Shown here: positions 24,306 to 39,300 of the stretch, one piece after another
How the letters are laid out: each line of letters begins with the position of its first letter
Position numbering within the stretch: the stretch's first letter is position 1
Assembly: GCA_030062745.1 (NCBI GenBank)
Contig: CP099839.1
Coordinates: 27,393,324 to 27,457,323, forward strand
Source of the DNA: Capitulum mitella
Taxonomy: Eukaryota; Arthropoda; Thecostraca; Pollicipedomorpha; Pollicipedidae
Direction: 5' to 3'
Length of the DNA stretch: 64,000 nt
Notes under the pieces: generated by a model
Databases searched by the model: none
What the model was told of the DNA's origin: nothing
The model's input: only the letters and a program-made list of their open reading frames with translations
Translations under genes and position numbers: made by a program

Positions 24306-27300
24306 TTGATTACAACCACGATTACTAATACACACATCGGCCTAAATAACTGTGCGAACTACTGCATTTCTAAAAACGGTGTTTATTAATTCCTTTGCTT
24401 TCAGTTGTGTGTTCATTGTTCCCGTCTGAATTTTCGAGCATAAAAATGAGAGAAGTAATAAAACCCATACATACAATGATGACCATACACCCATACAATG
24501 ATCCTGAGTTAGTTTTTCGTAGTTATTTCCTAGTAATGCCCATGATGTATTTCTATGTATAAGTAATGCCGAGATATTTCTCAGTAGTTGATTCCCAGTA
24601 TTCCAACGTCATCCTCCGTAATTACTCACTATGAGTTTTCTGTTAACGTTCAGCGAACTGTACCTGTTTGCTTCGCAACGCAACCGCCGTTACGCCGCGC
24701 ACGACCGTCGGTCCGTTTCGAACATGGGCGACTGGGGGGAGTTAGCCGCCCCCTCTCTAACTCACGAACGATTGGTCGCACGGTAAAAATGAGCATACCG
24801 TTGGAAAGCTTGTGACGAGTAGAGCTCGAAACTGGTCTCATTTTTAGTTTTAGATAATATGTAAGCAATTTACGTCCTATATATGTTTTCTCATAGCTGA
24901 CTGCATGAGACCGAGAAATGGCCTGAATCTCAAGAGCTGTGACTAAAAACGCATAGGTATAGGCACCAGCGCACAAGTAAAGGTCCGCGGATGCCGATAC
25001 ACGTCTAATTTCCCCAGATTTGTTCAATATATACGCCGAAACGTTGAGTTCAAGACACGGCATTTCTCGCGGCAGCTGCTAGGCGTGCGCTGCTGCCGTA
25101 TGCAGTAACAAAGTGATGGAAACTAATTTTAGCGTTCTTTTATTTTCGCGAAAAAAGACGATCTATGTATATTTTACTGATGTTAGAGGTGCATGTGATG
25201 GTTTTTCATGCTTAAATTTAGCAAAAACTCATTAGTTACCGATCTACAAAACTGGCGGAACTTTATTCGCAAGAGCCTGTTTATTTCCAAAATATGCTAT
25301 TTTTTCAACATTTTGAGATTCCTGGTATTACTTACGTCTGCGCAAGCTAGTTCTGCCATTTTCTACCCATTCTGAGTAATTCGTCGATGATTTTGACGGT
25401 GGTACATTTTGGCTCACTACAGTTATTCGTGACCTGACCTCAGGTCAGTGGCTGCAAGTCATTGATACTTTGCCGAATGACGGTAACTAGATGTCTGCTT
25501 CATTCCACACTAAAAATGTTATGAAATATTTCGTCAGTTTCCGAAAAAACGACGACATGTGTTAAAAATGGGTTTAACCTTAGGTCAACGACTCGGTAAA
25601 TTCCGAAAAATCTAGATAGCAGACTTGTTGCATCAATCACGTTCACTAATCCCGGAAAGTATTATTGAGATGTCTTGTTTTGCGAAAAAGTTAGAGGGCG
25701 CTAAACTTTTTTTGACATAGGTCTGTTTGACCTGACCTGAGGTCAAAATTTTGACACGAGATGTAAAATTGATAAAGCAAAAGGTACACAAAGTTTCGTG
25801 ACTCTGTGTTTGTTCGTTCTCTTGTAATCCCAGAAAAACCTCAGGGGGCAGTCAACTGCCCCTCCCCCAGTCGGAGACGGATTAATAGAACGCGAATAAT
25901 TAGGACAGATAACAAATTTACGGGAAATCGCTTCGAACTTCATATACAGAGTTTTGCGGCAATGCAGGAACGTAGTCAGGGGAGGGGCATGGGAGTCACG
26001 CCTCCTCCCCCCCAAGCCGAGTGGTCTGCACTAGATATTGAGCGATTCGCAAACATACGGAATAGTGACCATATATATGTTACAAAAGCAAACATGACGT
26101 TTTTCCTGTGAGATAAATATGACGTCAGTTGCCTTCCCGTTTCCCACAGATTTCGTCTAATGCCAATGACATATGTCAAAATTTTGCATTTGACCTCCCT
26201 CTCTCGAGGAAAAATCCTTTCTACGTGCCTGCGACAATGTATGTCATGATAATGTATTTTCAGCATCCAAACAGCTTAGATCTCAAACCAAAGCACGTTT
26301 TGAAGGTAAAACCACCGTTCCATAATTTTGTTAAATGAGTAGCCGGTGTTACCTCGGTTGATTTGGTGTCTGAAATTTTGGGAACTAAGCAATGCAGCCT
26401 GCGTTGGAATAACTTTCAACTCTGTTTTTACTAATATATTGCAGATTTTAAAATCATGCACTGTGCCAGTCATTCTACAAACCGCGTGGGTCATTTTTGC
26501 GAATTTTTGGTCCGCACCCATGGGGCCCAGCTCAAAGTGCGATTGTCAAACTTGTATCCCAGCCGTCCTAAATGTCAAAACCAAAGACTGGAGACTAGGG
26601 CTGTCGCGCAGCTTTGTCCAAAGCATCAGAAGCTAATCGAGCTCGTCGAGCCTGGCCACAGTTGGAATTTTGTGTATGTTAACCCGCCATCAACTGGGGG
26701 GGGGGGGCAGTTGACCGCACCCCTTGAGGTTTTTCTGGGATCCCGAGAGAACAAACGAACACAGATCCACAAAACTTTGTGCACCTTTGCTTCATCATTT
26801 TTACACCTTGTGTTAAAGTTTTGGCCTCAGGTCAGGTCACGTGCCTGACCTAGGTCAGGTCAATCGGACCTATGTTCAAAAGGACTTAGCGCCCTGTAAC
26901 TTTTTTGGAAAACAAGATATCACAATAATACTTTCAGGGATTAGTGATCTTGATAGGTGTAACAAATGTGCTATCTTAGATTTTTCGGGATTTTCCAGGT
27001 CATTGACCTAAGGTCAAGCCCATTTTTAAGACAAGTCATCATTTTTTCGGAAATTGAGGGAATATTTCATAACATTTTTAGTGTGGAGTGAAGCAGACAT
27101 CTACTTGCCATCTACTATTGGACAAAGTATCAGTGACTTCCATCCATTGACCTGAGGTCAGGTCACGAATAACTGTTGTAAGCCAAAATGTACCACCGTC
27201 AAAATCAACGCTGACCTACTCAGAATGGGTAGGAAATGGCAGAACTGGCTTGCACAGACGTACCAAGAACCTCAAAAAGTTGTAAAAAATTGTGTAGTTT

Positions 27301-30300
27301 GGAAACAAGCAGGCTCTCGCGGATAAAGCTCCGCCAATTGTGTGGATTGGTAACTAATGAATTTTTCCAAAATTTGAGCATGGAAAACCATCACGAGAAC
27401 CACTAAGATCAATACAATTTACATAGATAGGCTTTTTCGCGAAAATAAAGGAACGCTAAAATTAGTTCCCGTTAATTTCTTACTGCGTGCGGCTGCGGCG
27501 CCCGCCCTCAGTCGGCGGGAAAATTACCGTGTCTTTAACTCAACGTTTCGACGTATATATTGAACAAAGCCGAGAAATTAGATGTGTATCGGCATTTGCG
27601 GACCTTTAGTTGTGCGCTGGTGCCTTTACCTATGCCTTTTTAGTCACAGCCCTTGAGATTCAGGCCGTTTCTCGGTCTCATGCAGTCGACTATAAGAAAA
27701 CATATATAGGACGTAAATTGCTTACATATTATCTAAAACTGAAAACGAGAGCAGTTTCGAGCTCTACTCATCACAAGCTTTCCAACGGTGTGGTTATTCT
27801 TTATCGTGCGACCAACTGTTCGTGAGTTAGGGAGGGCGGCCAATCGCCCCGCCCCCCCCCCCCCTAGTCGAGCGTGATCGTGGCCGACTGACGGTCGTGC
27901 ACGAGTTAAATGTCCGGGCGCCCACAAGGCTGAATTCTACACCCAAATAATTGATCGTTTTTTCAGATTTACTTTTCCTCGTTTTCCCTCTGTGCTAAAA
28001 TGAGAATAGTAAGGTGACATAACAGTCCCGTTGCGTACCGGCAGTAATTTATGATGAGCGCCGTCCCCGATTCTGGCCGCACGCTCTTCCGTGTCTTGCG
28101 AGAGAGTGCGGCGCCGGCCAAGTGAAGGCGAAGGAGAGGCGGCGACTGAGAGCCCTCGGATGTGACTGTTGAGCCATCGAGAGCGCATCGTTCGGCGCCT
28201 AGTAATGTCTGCAATGACGACTCGAATGTCGACATCCGGGTAACGTCCCAGCGTCGAACCATCGACAAACAAACTCGGGTTGGTTATTAATCGGTTTCAC
28301 AAAGCTGACCCGAGTGTGAATCATTGCCACTTAGCTCCTCTAATTCAACGAAGAGTTTCTCAACAATGCTCGACCGTGGAGAAGCGGTCCGAGTCGGTGT
28401 TTCTTTTCGGGTCGGCTGCCCCGGCACTTCTCTCGGCTACCTGAGATGCTTCTGTCATGGTATTGCCATTGTTTGCTCGAGGCCGTTATGCAACAGACAA
28501 TGAAGGGGAAGACCTTCAGAATTACACGGCACCCCATCCGTAAAAATTCACAAATTATGCGCGGCTAAAAGACTCACGCAACCCAGCAATTGTTCTGCGT
28601 TTGTCCTCGCCTGTCTCCCATGCCGTTTCGTGAACAGTCATGTGGACGGGAGGAGGCATGCACTGCAGCACTGTGCACACCAAGCACGCACTTACGGCAT
28701 ATTGCATACACGCCAATGTGGCCTCAGGCCCGGCTGGTATTCTGTGGCACCTAGGACTGTACGGGTCAGTCTACCCGCCCAGGATGTCGCTAAAGCGTTT
28801 GGAAGAGTCAGGCATGCTAGTTCATGGTTTGCTGCGAACATTGAATTGAATTTTCTTTCTTGAGCAACAGCTCGCCTTTGCATTCACAGTTGGCTGTAAA
28901 ATTTCGTTAGGGCTTAAACTTCGTAACTTACCTGTTTTCAATGATAGCTGACGTTGACAAAGCAAACGAAAGAAATTACCGCGTCAATGTTTAAGCGCGA
29001 AGGAGACCCACGGTTCCCAGAGAGAACTCTGCGGTTTTGCCCTGCCCGAAACAGGACGCTAATTACCCCAACTTTTGTCACACACACACAGGCACACACA
29101 CACAAACAGAACCAAGGCCGACGTCTGTCTCTGCCGTTGGCCGGCGCCGCGACGTGACGAAACCGCCGTCGGCCGGGGCGCCGCCATTGACGCCGCTGCT
29201 GCCGGGCGCCGCGGGACGAGACAGGCCACGGCGGCGATCGGCGCCGTCCGGCCGGTCCTGGCGCCGTCGGCCAATTGCCTCCTGGGAGCCGGCCGGCCCG
29301 GCCGTCCGCGGCGCGTGCCGGCGCTCCGCTCCCCACCGTCGGTCCGGCGGCGCGCGCCCCGGCCGGCGCGGCGGGAGGCTGGCGACGGCGGCGCTGGTGC
29401 GTGGGCGGCCTGCGTGCCACACCGGACGCGCCTCGGCGTCCCGCCGCGCCGGCGGACGGCGGGAGCACGCGGCGCGGCGGGTGAGCTCGAGCGGCGGCGG
29501 TTGCGGTGCGGGCAGCGTGGCAACGGCTCGACCGCACACGCGCACGAGTGACCACACACACACGCGGGCGGGGCGGGAGGCGGGGGGCAAAGAGCGTGGT
29601 CGGGAAATGGGGCAGGCTTAGAGACGGTGCTTTCTGGTGAAGTCCGGGAAACGCCGAGTCGCAGGCAGCAGCGCGGAAAGTTGACAAGAAACGGGAGACC
29701 AAGGTCTTTTTGACTTTGAAACAAGGACAGCTGATATCTGGACGCAGAAGACGTCTGCTAAACAAGGCAGGCGGAAAAGAAAGGGGAGACGTTGCATGCA
29801 TTACACGGACCATTTCCGCGTCGTCATGCCGCCCTGAAGCAGGAAGTGACAGGAGCAAAGAGGAGCCGCTCCAGAAGAGACGAACGAGCGGCAGATCAAG
29901 ATCAGTCCGATCTCCGTACCAAAGAACGACATCCGCAGCCTGAGCCTTTTGTCGCCTGACCAATTTTTCGACTGTGATATTCCTGCCGCTGACCTCTGAC
30001 TGGCCGCAGAGTGGCCGGGCGGTGACCGGCGCGCCGCTCCCCGGCGAGGCCGTGCCCCGGCCGCGGGCGTGACCCACGGGTCAGCCCGCCGGGTCTGCTT
30101 TCACCGGCGGCGGCGCGGTCGGCGGCGGCCGCCGCCGACCCGGAACGCCGCCGGGTCGCCGCCTCCGAAGCGCGCCGCCGCCGACGCGCACGGAAGAGTG
30201 GCCAGCCGACCGCCAAGGTTGGCGGACGCCGACGGCGAAAGCGGCCGCTGGAAGACAGCGCTGGCCGGCGCCGTTTGCGTGGCGGAGCACGCGAATCTCC

Positions 30301-33300
30301 GCTCGGCGCGGTGCATGTGTCCGCGGTGGCCGAGGGGTCGTGTCGTGTCGGCTTTTTCTCGGGCATGAATGCAATTTACAGTGCCATTGTCATGCGTACA
30401 CGACACGTGAAGGGGAGCCTTGCTCTATTTTACTCCCAGAGATTGTCATACACGCTGATCTGTGATGAACGCATGGAAAGCAAACAGTCTATGCGTGGGA
30501 AAGCACCCATTGGCGTTCTGAATTAACCCGCGCCCGACTGGCAGTCGGCGCCGATCACGCTCGACTGGGGGCGGCGGTTGACGGCCCCCCCCCTAATTCA
30601 CGAACGGCTGGTCGCACGATAAAAAGCTCGTGACGAGAAGAACTCGGAACTGGTCCCACTTTTAGTTTTGCGTAATATGTAAGCCATTCACGTCCTATAT
30701 ATGTTTTCTCACAGCCGACTGCATCAAATTAAGAAACGGCCTGGATCTCAGTGGCTGTGGTTAATAAAGTCGAGTTAATGGCACCAATGAACAGGTTTAA
30801 GTTCGCGGATGCCGAAACACGCCTAACTTGTTTGATTTGTTTAATACATACGCCGAAAAGTTGAGTTAAAGAGACGGCGATTTTCGTGCCGAATACCGGC
30901 GTGCGCCATAGCCGAACGCGATATGAAATTGACACGACTAATCTTAGCCTGTCTTTACTTTCACGACATTCAGGTGGTTTTTGTGATGGTTTCTCATGCT
31001 TAAATCTTGGAAAATTCAATAGTTATCGATCTGCACGATTAGTGCAGCTTTATTTGCGAGGGTATGTTTATTCCCAAAATAAGCAATTTTTGGAACTTTT
31101 TGAACTTCTTGATATTAATCGCAGCTGTGCGATCCAGTTCTGCCATTTTCAACTCGTTCTGAATAATTCATCGCCGAATTTCACGCCGGCGCATTTTGGC
31201 TCATAACAGTTATTCGTGACGTAACCTCAAGCCAAATGCTAGAAGTCATTGATGCTTTGTCCATTGACAGTAAATGGATGTCTGCATGACCCCACACTAA
31301 AAATGTTTTAAAAAAATCCATCAAATTCCGAAAAAACGACGACATGTTTTAAAAATAAGGTTGAGATTAGATCAATCATCCGGAAAATTCCGGAAAATCT
31401 GAGACAGCCGATTTGTTGCATCCATCAAGATCTCTATTCCCTGAAAGTTTTACTGTGATTTCATGTTTTCCAAAAAAGTTACAGGGCACTAAACTTTTCG
31501 GTCATAGGCCCATTTGACCTAAGTCAGACACCTGGCTTGAGGTCAAAACTTTGACACAAGATGCACAAATGATCAAGCAAAAGGTACACAGACTTTTGTG
31601 GCGCTGCGTTGGTTCGTTTTCTCGCAATCTTGGAAAACCTCGGGGGGTCAACCGCTCCTCCGACAGTCGACGGCGGGTAAGTTAAAGCTTAACGTTTCCG
31701 GAAACGACATGGTCCTCACCATCTTCCCGAAAAACAGCATGCACGGCTCAGAACGCACCATGGTACGTCATGGCTAGAGCTGAAAGCCAAGAAACCGATC
31801 CAGTTTCGCGGCACAGCGGTGTAGTGGTAACTATTTCTTTGAGAGGAAACACCAGCACGTCTATTTTTTCATTTATGTCGAGCCCCATTTCACATGGCTT
31901 CCTCCGCTGAACCGCACGTACAAGCCGCACGCTGCCTTGATCTACCTTCGTGATCCGACGTTATTGGTTATCCGAATATGGGAAACCACCGCACCCGCCA
32001 GATGCATCCGATCCGTGCTCTAAGCGGTCTGGGCTTCCCTCCAGCGTGGCAATGTGGAGATGGCCTCTGGCACCCAGTGATTCAACTCTCACCGATTGCC
32101 CCGCTACTGATGGCTACCGTTCGCGAAGGTTAGGGTCGCGCGCGCCTCGTCACGCGCGGTCACGGCCGGCGTCACCACCGAGTGGGACGGGCCGGCCGTC
32201 TCGGAGGACAGGCGTGACTGCCGAGTCTTCAGCCCGTGCGTCACGGCGTCCGTCACGATGCCCGGCGGCCGTGTGGCGCACCCGCTCGGTCCAGGCCGTT
32301 CGCGCGGTCGCCCCAGGGCGTTGCGTCAGCGCAGCCGGTGCGAGTGGGCGGGGCGGGGGGCGAGGGCGCGCAGCCCCGGGAAGCCCTTTGACCCCGGTTT
32401 AGCTGGACCCGACCGGCGGCCGTGCCGCCGCCGCCGCCGCCGCTGCGCCGGCGTTGGGAAATTGGTTGGTGTTGAAACCGAAGGATGAGTCCTGAGGCGT
32501 GGGATGGGAGCGCCGCGCCCCGTGCTGTCAACTAATTTCACGGGAGGAAATTGTTAGTTGCCTAAATAATGAAAAGTTTGATGCTTTTTTAACGGTCATA
32601 ATCTCAGTTCATTCTCATGTAGGCAGTTACTGTCTTGGAAACTCGTGTATACTTCGCAAATAAACGATGACGCCGCTTTGAACGATCTGGCACTTTCACG
32701 TGCGTGATTAAACTAACGCGGAGGGATTAGGTTGTCGGGCCCTCAGCTCGGTCCACCCAGTCATTGACAGAAATCGACGCCCCTGTCTTGAGCCCGTTCC
32801 ACACAGTGCGTGGCTGTTTTCGGTCTCGTGCCCAGTTAATTAAAGCACAGAAAAGTGAGGTCAACACACACTCATACGTCGAACATTCAGCAGCCAAACG
32901 CGTGTCGCGTGTCCCTGCGTCCGCAGGATGTGCTTTCAGAGCTCACTTCTAAACTGCGGCGGGTTCAGCGCTCGGATTGCCTGAGGCAGCGCTTTGAAAG
33001 TGGTCACGGCGGAGGAAAGGAAACGTCGCCTTCCTGACCCGGACTTTGTGGCTGGTGTGTGCAACAGGTTGGCCTGCTTGGTCGCACGATGGAGGACACC
33101 CCGTCTGGATACAATACGGCCATGCAACGGCTCAGGCTCTGATGTGACTAGAATGAGTTTCAGGAGGGTCCTGGAGTGAAATACGTACATAGTTTCCGTG
33201 GTCGGCCACTCCAGTTGTAAAACATGCTGATAAGGTCTTGCTGATAAGGTCAGGCTGATATCTTCCTGCGGCTAGATATCACGCGAGCACCATAGGCCAG

Positions 33301-36300
33301 CAGATTCTAAAGCCGTGCTGTATGGGCAGCCTTGTTTGGTCCGTGCACACAGATGCAGTGCCAGATGGGCAGGCGCAGATCCAGGGGGGGCATGGGGGCG
33401 ACCGTCCCTCCCTCCCTAGGCCTGAAAAGGGGCCCACGGAAAGGGCTCCGAAGGGACCTCTCTCAGTCCTAAAAGGGGCCTCGAAGGGGCCCCGAGTGAG
33501 CTCTGTGAAAACATGACGGGTTCTGGGTGCACTCAGGGGGCCTCTGGGAGAGTAAGATGACCCCTGAGGCGCATAGAAGGGTCCCTGAAACTCTTAAAGG
33601 ACCCTGAGGCCACAACAGAGCCCAAACACGACAGATCGCCCGTGAGACCGCTTAAAGGGTCACAGAGCCCCTGAGACATCCAAGATGAGGGCTGAGCCCC
33701 TAGGGCGGCATAGGGCCCCTGGAATGTCAAGGGGCCCCGAATGGATTTTACGGGCCTGTGTGGAAAGCTGAAGGTTCCTGATGCAATCAGAGTGCGGAGG
33801 GGGGGGGGAGTGAGGCCCTGAGACGGCAAGACGTAAGATGGATAGAAGGACCACTGAAAATCTCGAAGTGCCCCTGGGACCGCAAGAGGGGCCCCAACGC
33901 GGCAAAGGGTCCATGCGACCACTAAAAGTGTCGGAGAAGCCCCTGAGATAACCTATAAGGCTGCCAAGAAAGTCGGAGGGCACCTGCGAAGTGAAGAAGA
34001 TAAGAGGACCTCTGAGACGGTATGGGGGCTCTGGACGGCCAGAACGTCCCGAAATGTGTAAGACGGGCTCCTGGCACGGAGAAGGTCCCCTGAGACTACT
34101 AGTGAGATCCCAACTGCGCCAACAAAGGGCCCTAACACGGCTGGAGGGGCCCTAAGATTGCCAGACATACCCCACGCAACAGAGGAGGACCTATATAGGG
34201 ACAGCTATAGGGGCGTTTAGATGGACGTTTAGAGGGCCCGTGATACTGCGCAGGGGCCCTGCAATCGCCGAAAGATCTTTTGGAGCTGCCAGAGTGCCCC
34301 TGAGGCGGCAAAAATGTTCCCCAGAGACAAGAAGGACACGTAGGACAACGGGGGTCCATAAAATTGCTAGAGAGGAGCCTTCGAGACCGCTATTTTAGCA
34401 GTCTGTAGCAATAAGGGACCCGTGAGACGACCAGAGGAGCCCCTGAAACTACTAAACCATGAGACGTCCGGACTGCTCCTGAAACGGCCAAAGGACCTAA
34501 AGCACTGCCAGAGGCTCCTCTATTACGACAGAGAAAGAAACTTGTGAATAAGGACGCAGGAAGTGGGGAGGGGCGGTGCCCCCAATGCTTTGAAAATTAA
34601 CATTGACCCTATGGGTTTTGACTGGAGAGAATTGACCCAAAATGCTTCTTTGCCCCCTCCCCGCAAAACGTGGAAAAGTTCCGGCGCTCCTGCTTATAGA
34701 GCGCCCTTGTTGTTGCTTGGGCTCCTTAAAAGGCAAAAACTCCTTAAGAACGACAGGAAGGAACCCGAGGTGGCTTTAGTGTCCCTGAAACTGCCCGATG
34801 GGTCCATAAAACTGGCCGAGGTGCCCCCTCAAGCCGCCAGAAGGAGCGCCTGAGACATCCCGAGGGGCACATAAAACTGAAAAGGGAGTCTGGGATCCCT
34901 AGAGGGCCCTGGCACAGCAGACGGCCCGAGACCACCAAAAGTTCCCCTGTAACTGCGAGAGGGAATCTAACCTAAGCTAGCACATAAGTCTCCAGAAAGA
35001 GGGGCTCCTGGATCAAATACAGACACGACATTTCAAATAGACGCAACCGCCTAAAATCCCACCATTGTTGACATATTTCGGTCACTTTGTAAGGAAAAAA
35101 GGCATTTATTTGCATGTAGCGATGGGCTTAAATTTTTTCGGTTCCTTTACGTGGGAAAAACGCAAAATTACATCAGATATTTCCTCCTTGACCGGAGCAG
35201 ATCAATGTTTTCGTCATATCTGAAGAACGGAAAAGGGGGCCCGCCTGGGGGGGGGGTTGTGCTGAATATTTGCCCTGGCGAAATCCTGAATCTGCCCCTG
35301 CAGATGAGCGAGATGAGTAGGCCTTGGACTATCGTGATGAGGGTAGCCTGGGGCACGCTAGGGGAGACCGGGGTCAAATGTTACATTTTTTACCTTTTCG
35401 ATCCTGAAACGAAAATATTTCGGGTTGGAGAACATTTTCTCGGGTTTTCACAAACCCTGGATATTTTGTCTTTGTAGCGGATATGAAACGATCCCGAAAT
35501 AACGACTTTAAGATATCGAAATTACTGTTTCAAAAAGTCACTTCAGCTGTTACAATTAACCCCAGGTATGGGGTAAATTGTAACAGCACCCAGGGTCAAA
35601 TGTAACATGTTAGCGAGTGGTATAGTGGTGTAATGAAAGCCACTTTTGTCGAAAACAGCCTTTATTGAACAACATTGTCTCTTACATCCTGAGCCTTTCC
35701 TGGATTAAAATCACAGCTCCAGTACAAAAATGCGATTTCGCAACGACGTAAAGCTCACGTACTCCAGCAGCTTTTCCTGAGTTAAATAACAGCTCTGCCT
35801 TTCTCAGGCCAAGAACCGACGCTTCAAACAAAATGCGATTTCACAACAAAACAAAGCTCTTAAACATATAGCTTTTTCTGGATAGAACATGACAGTCATC
35901 TCGAGAACGCGGCCGCCACATGGTGTCTGTAGGTCATCTGCTGATAGTGATTAGCTACGTAGCTCTCGAACCAGCTTAAGTCCATGTTGCACAGTCAAAG
36001 CTTTCTGAGAAGTCCATCATGGGAAGATGACTTCAAAAGCTTTAGACATATCTGAGAGGTATAACAGAGCGATATCTCGTTTCTCCATGGCCTCAAACAC
36101 TTCATCAATCATTTTGAGAAGCGCCGTGTTAGTGCAGTGACCTCATCTAAAATCATGTTGATTGGATGGGAACAGGTGGTCGGTTGCGGAGTGGTTAAAA
36201 GCTGCTAGTAAATGACACGCTCTGTGATTTTTGTGATGGTGGGTAAGATCGAAATAATGAGATGTGTCGGTGGACTTCGGCGTTTTTTTTATAAAATGAA

Positions 36301-39300
36301 CGATTTTTATTCAACTTTCTAAAAAAAAATTACGCAGTTTTCATGCAATTTCTAGGATTCGGGAGTAACATGGGCGGCCAGGCTGAAATCGACAGTGTGG
36401 ATAATAGTGGTGCAGAGGGAATGCAAACACAGTGTAATGAAACAAACATATAGGCCGTCAGCGCCATACAGTGCGCTGTTGCGCATCAGGGCCATGACGC
36501 GCAGCAGCTGCAACGGGACCTTGAACCGGTTCTCTTGTTGATTAGTGACGATGAACGAAAAAAGAATGTTAATGATTGCACCACGTGTCTAGGCAACATA
36601 ATGCATGCTGATCGGGCGCTGATACGAAAATGTTTCGAACCATCTGAAGATGTCGCTAACGCTTTCTCAGTTGTTTCACCAAAGCCACTTCTCTTGACAC
36701 AGATAGAGCTTATAGCGGAGGATTAGTAAGATCAAGGGATGAGTCGTGACATGATTGACTGGATCTCATTATGCATGCCGGTATCACATCTCTTGACTCA
36801 GCCCCTACGCAATTCTAACTGCGTCAGATTTACGTGGTATCGATACTTTGCAGACGGCGCCATTTTGAAACCATCCATTTTTTGTAACAGGCAGTCATGT
36901 AACATGTATTTACTTTCCTATCCTTGCCGCTCTAGGCTGTGGATACGAATGCGGAGAAGCCATAGCCAGACTTAACGCTTATTTCCATTCAGCAGTATGT
37001 AGCAGGATTCAGTTTTCAGGTCCGTCAGAACGGCAGTGCTTACGCAGTTCAGGGCAGTGCTCAACGACAGGCCAGACTCCCAACGGTATCAAGGAATTAT
37101 GTCTCAGCTCCTTATGAAATGTACGTGCATCAGTCGCACGTAGAACTGGACGCGGCAAAATCCGTTTTGTCGTGTGGGAAGGACTTTTCTTTTGACGTGG
37201 TCGCAGCTGTCAGACGGTATTAGCCCTGCAGTCGGCTTTTCCTTACAAGAGATGACCTGGTGTTTCTGTATTGCAGGTGAAGCGGCAGGCGGCTCCCAAA
37301 TCCACGGGCTACCCGACGTATGCAGAGGTGCCCAGCCCAGACGACATATTCTTCTCCTGCGATGACAAACTGGCCGGCTTCTACGCCGACCCCGACTTCG
37401 ATTGTCAGGTTAATGTCCACGGGGACCGTGCTGAAGCCGAGGCCGTCCGAGACACGGGACCGCGACGCTGCCTGACCCGGTATAGGTGGCGCCACGTGCT
37501 GGCCGATTTCCCGGCGCTGAGACCAACCTGACCGAACAAAAATTAGACCGATGGACGCACTCAAGGTCTTCCTTATTGTTTGTGTATTGGTGCAGGCGCC
37601 TGTGTTTAGTCATAACAGCTTCGCATACATCATCCCTTTATACGCGAGCAAATGGAATTTGTTAAATCCGTGTAAATCCGGAGGTTGTCGAGAACTCCCC
37701 TCAGTTTTACTGAGGATAACTAACAACGAGAGAGAAACGTAAAACTTTCAGCACCTTCGTGCGCATCATACATTAGACCATGTCCAAAATTTCCAAATCA
37801 AACCATGTCACGCCACTAATTCGCCTATTTGTTGTTGAATCCAGATATGCCTTAACCCTATTCCTGGAGGGCTAGACAGTATGGCCGATTTTAGGCGGGG
37901 GAGGGGGCGATTCGGCCCCCCCGAGATCTCGAGAACTAATCGTCCGATTTCATCACAACAAACGGCAATCGATTTGCCATGACGTAAACTACTTTTTTGC
38001 AAAAGAGGTTTTCAAAATTTTGAAAGGGGTAGATATTGGGGGCAAAAAACTCAAAATGGGGGATATTTTTGGACCTCTTACAACTACGTTGTTTATAGAC
38101 TGATTTTAATGACATTGACATGAATCGAGAGATTATGTAAGGGACTTTTACCATTGATCCATACATTTGAAATTTTGAGAAAATTCATAGGCATTCACAT
38201 GGTTTTAAAAATAGGAGGACTAGTTCTTCAAAAAGCAATTTAACAAAAACGTTAAAAGCACTTTTTTGGCTTCTGCTAGTTATGCTATGCTGAAGAAATG
38301 CAAACTGTATCGCAGTATTTGTATCACAAATTGTATGACAAATTGTATCACGGTATAATGTTAGCATAGGCGGTGCCAGGGACGTGAAAAGGGGGGGACT
38401 GTGGTCATGGTCACATGTTTTTCTCATCAGCTGACGACCTTTGACCTTAAATGACCTCCAGTGATCTTATATTTACTTGGAATGATCTCGTGTGCATTTG
38501 ATATCAGCTTAAAACGTTTCCAATCATCTGAACTCACTCTATTTCTGAAATTCCGCTTTACGGCCGTTGTGATATTGAGTACGCGCACTGACATTTTAGG
38601 TTATACCTCCCTGGCCTGACCTGATATCAACCTGAAACTTGGTACACAAGTAGGAAGCCCCCCTTCGACGTAATACATGTCCAGGTTTTGCATTTGCAAA
38701 AAAACGCCAAAATGTGTCATATAAAACCAAATTTTGGCTTTTGGCCTTGACCTGACCGTGTTAAGTGATCTCAGATGAACAAAATTATATTTGCATGCTG
38801 CCCAACTATTTAGGTATACGTTCAAGCTTTAAGTTCTATGTTAAAAACACTATTTTTGGCAGTCATTTTCCTTTTACCCTCATCAGGGCCAAAAATGGCC
38901 TGAGGCGCCTCCTAAAAACGTTGCCTGGCTACGTCCCTGAGCAACATAGAATTACAAAATTTTGTCACAGTATGAAGAAAGAGTAGCTAGGAAAAGTCAC
39001 CAAGTTTCGTGAAGCTGCGTCAAAAAGCCTGTAATGGTCAAGCAAAAAACCCGGGGGTGGTGGATTAAGCCACCCCTCCGGGAATAGGTTTAATAAGCCC
39101 GATATGACCATATGCGACATCCCCACTGTTGAACACCGGAATTCTCACGTTATCTCGCCTCAGGATAAGATACGACTGACTTTCGATCAAAACCACCCCA
39201 TCTCTGAAGTTCCGTCAGCTCTAGAGGTTGTGGGGTTCACAGGAAGACGTCATCGAAGTGACGGAGGGTGAACCATGACCGGATCTGTCTGTTGGCTGAG

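Noticed and set aside
28938..30077. 379-codon minus-strand open frame
   Set aside because: It crosses CpG-dense sequence that is also open on the plus strand and in other frames. The residues are compositional (Arg/Ala/Pro/Gly), with no domain, signal peptide or splice support.
34554..34692. Small element nested in the M6 repeat with GCAGGA-like ends
   Set aside because: The ends pair poorly and no target duplication was seen, so I did not list it as a separate insertion.
35600..35640. tRNA-like GTGGTATAGTGGTG motif
   Set aside because: Only part of an A-box; no T-arm or B-box and no cloverleaf. A similar partial motif near 31810 fails for the same reasons.
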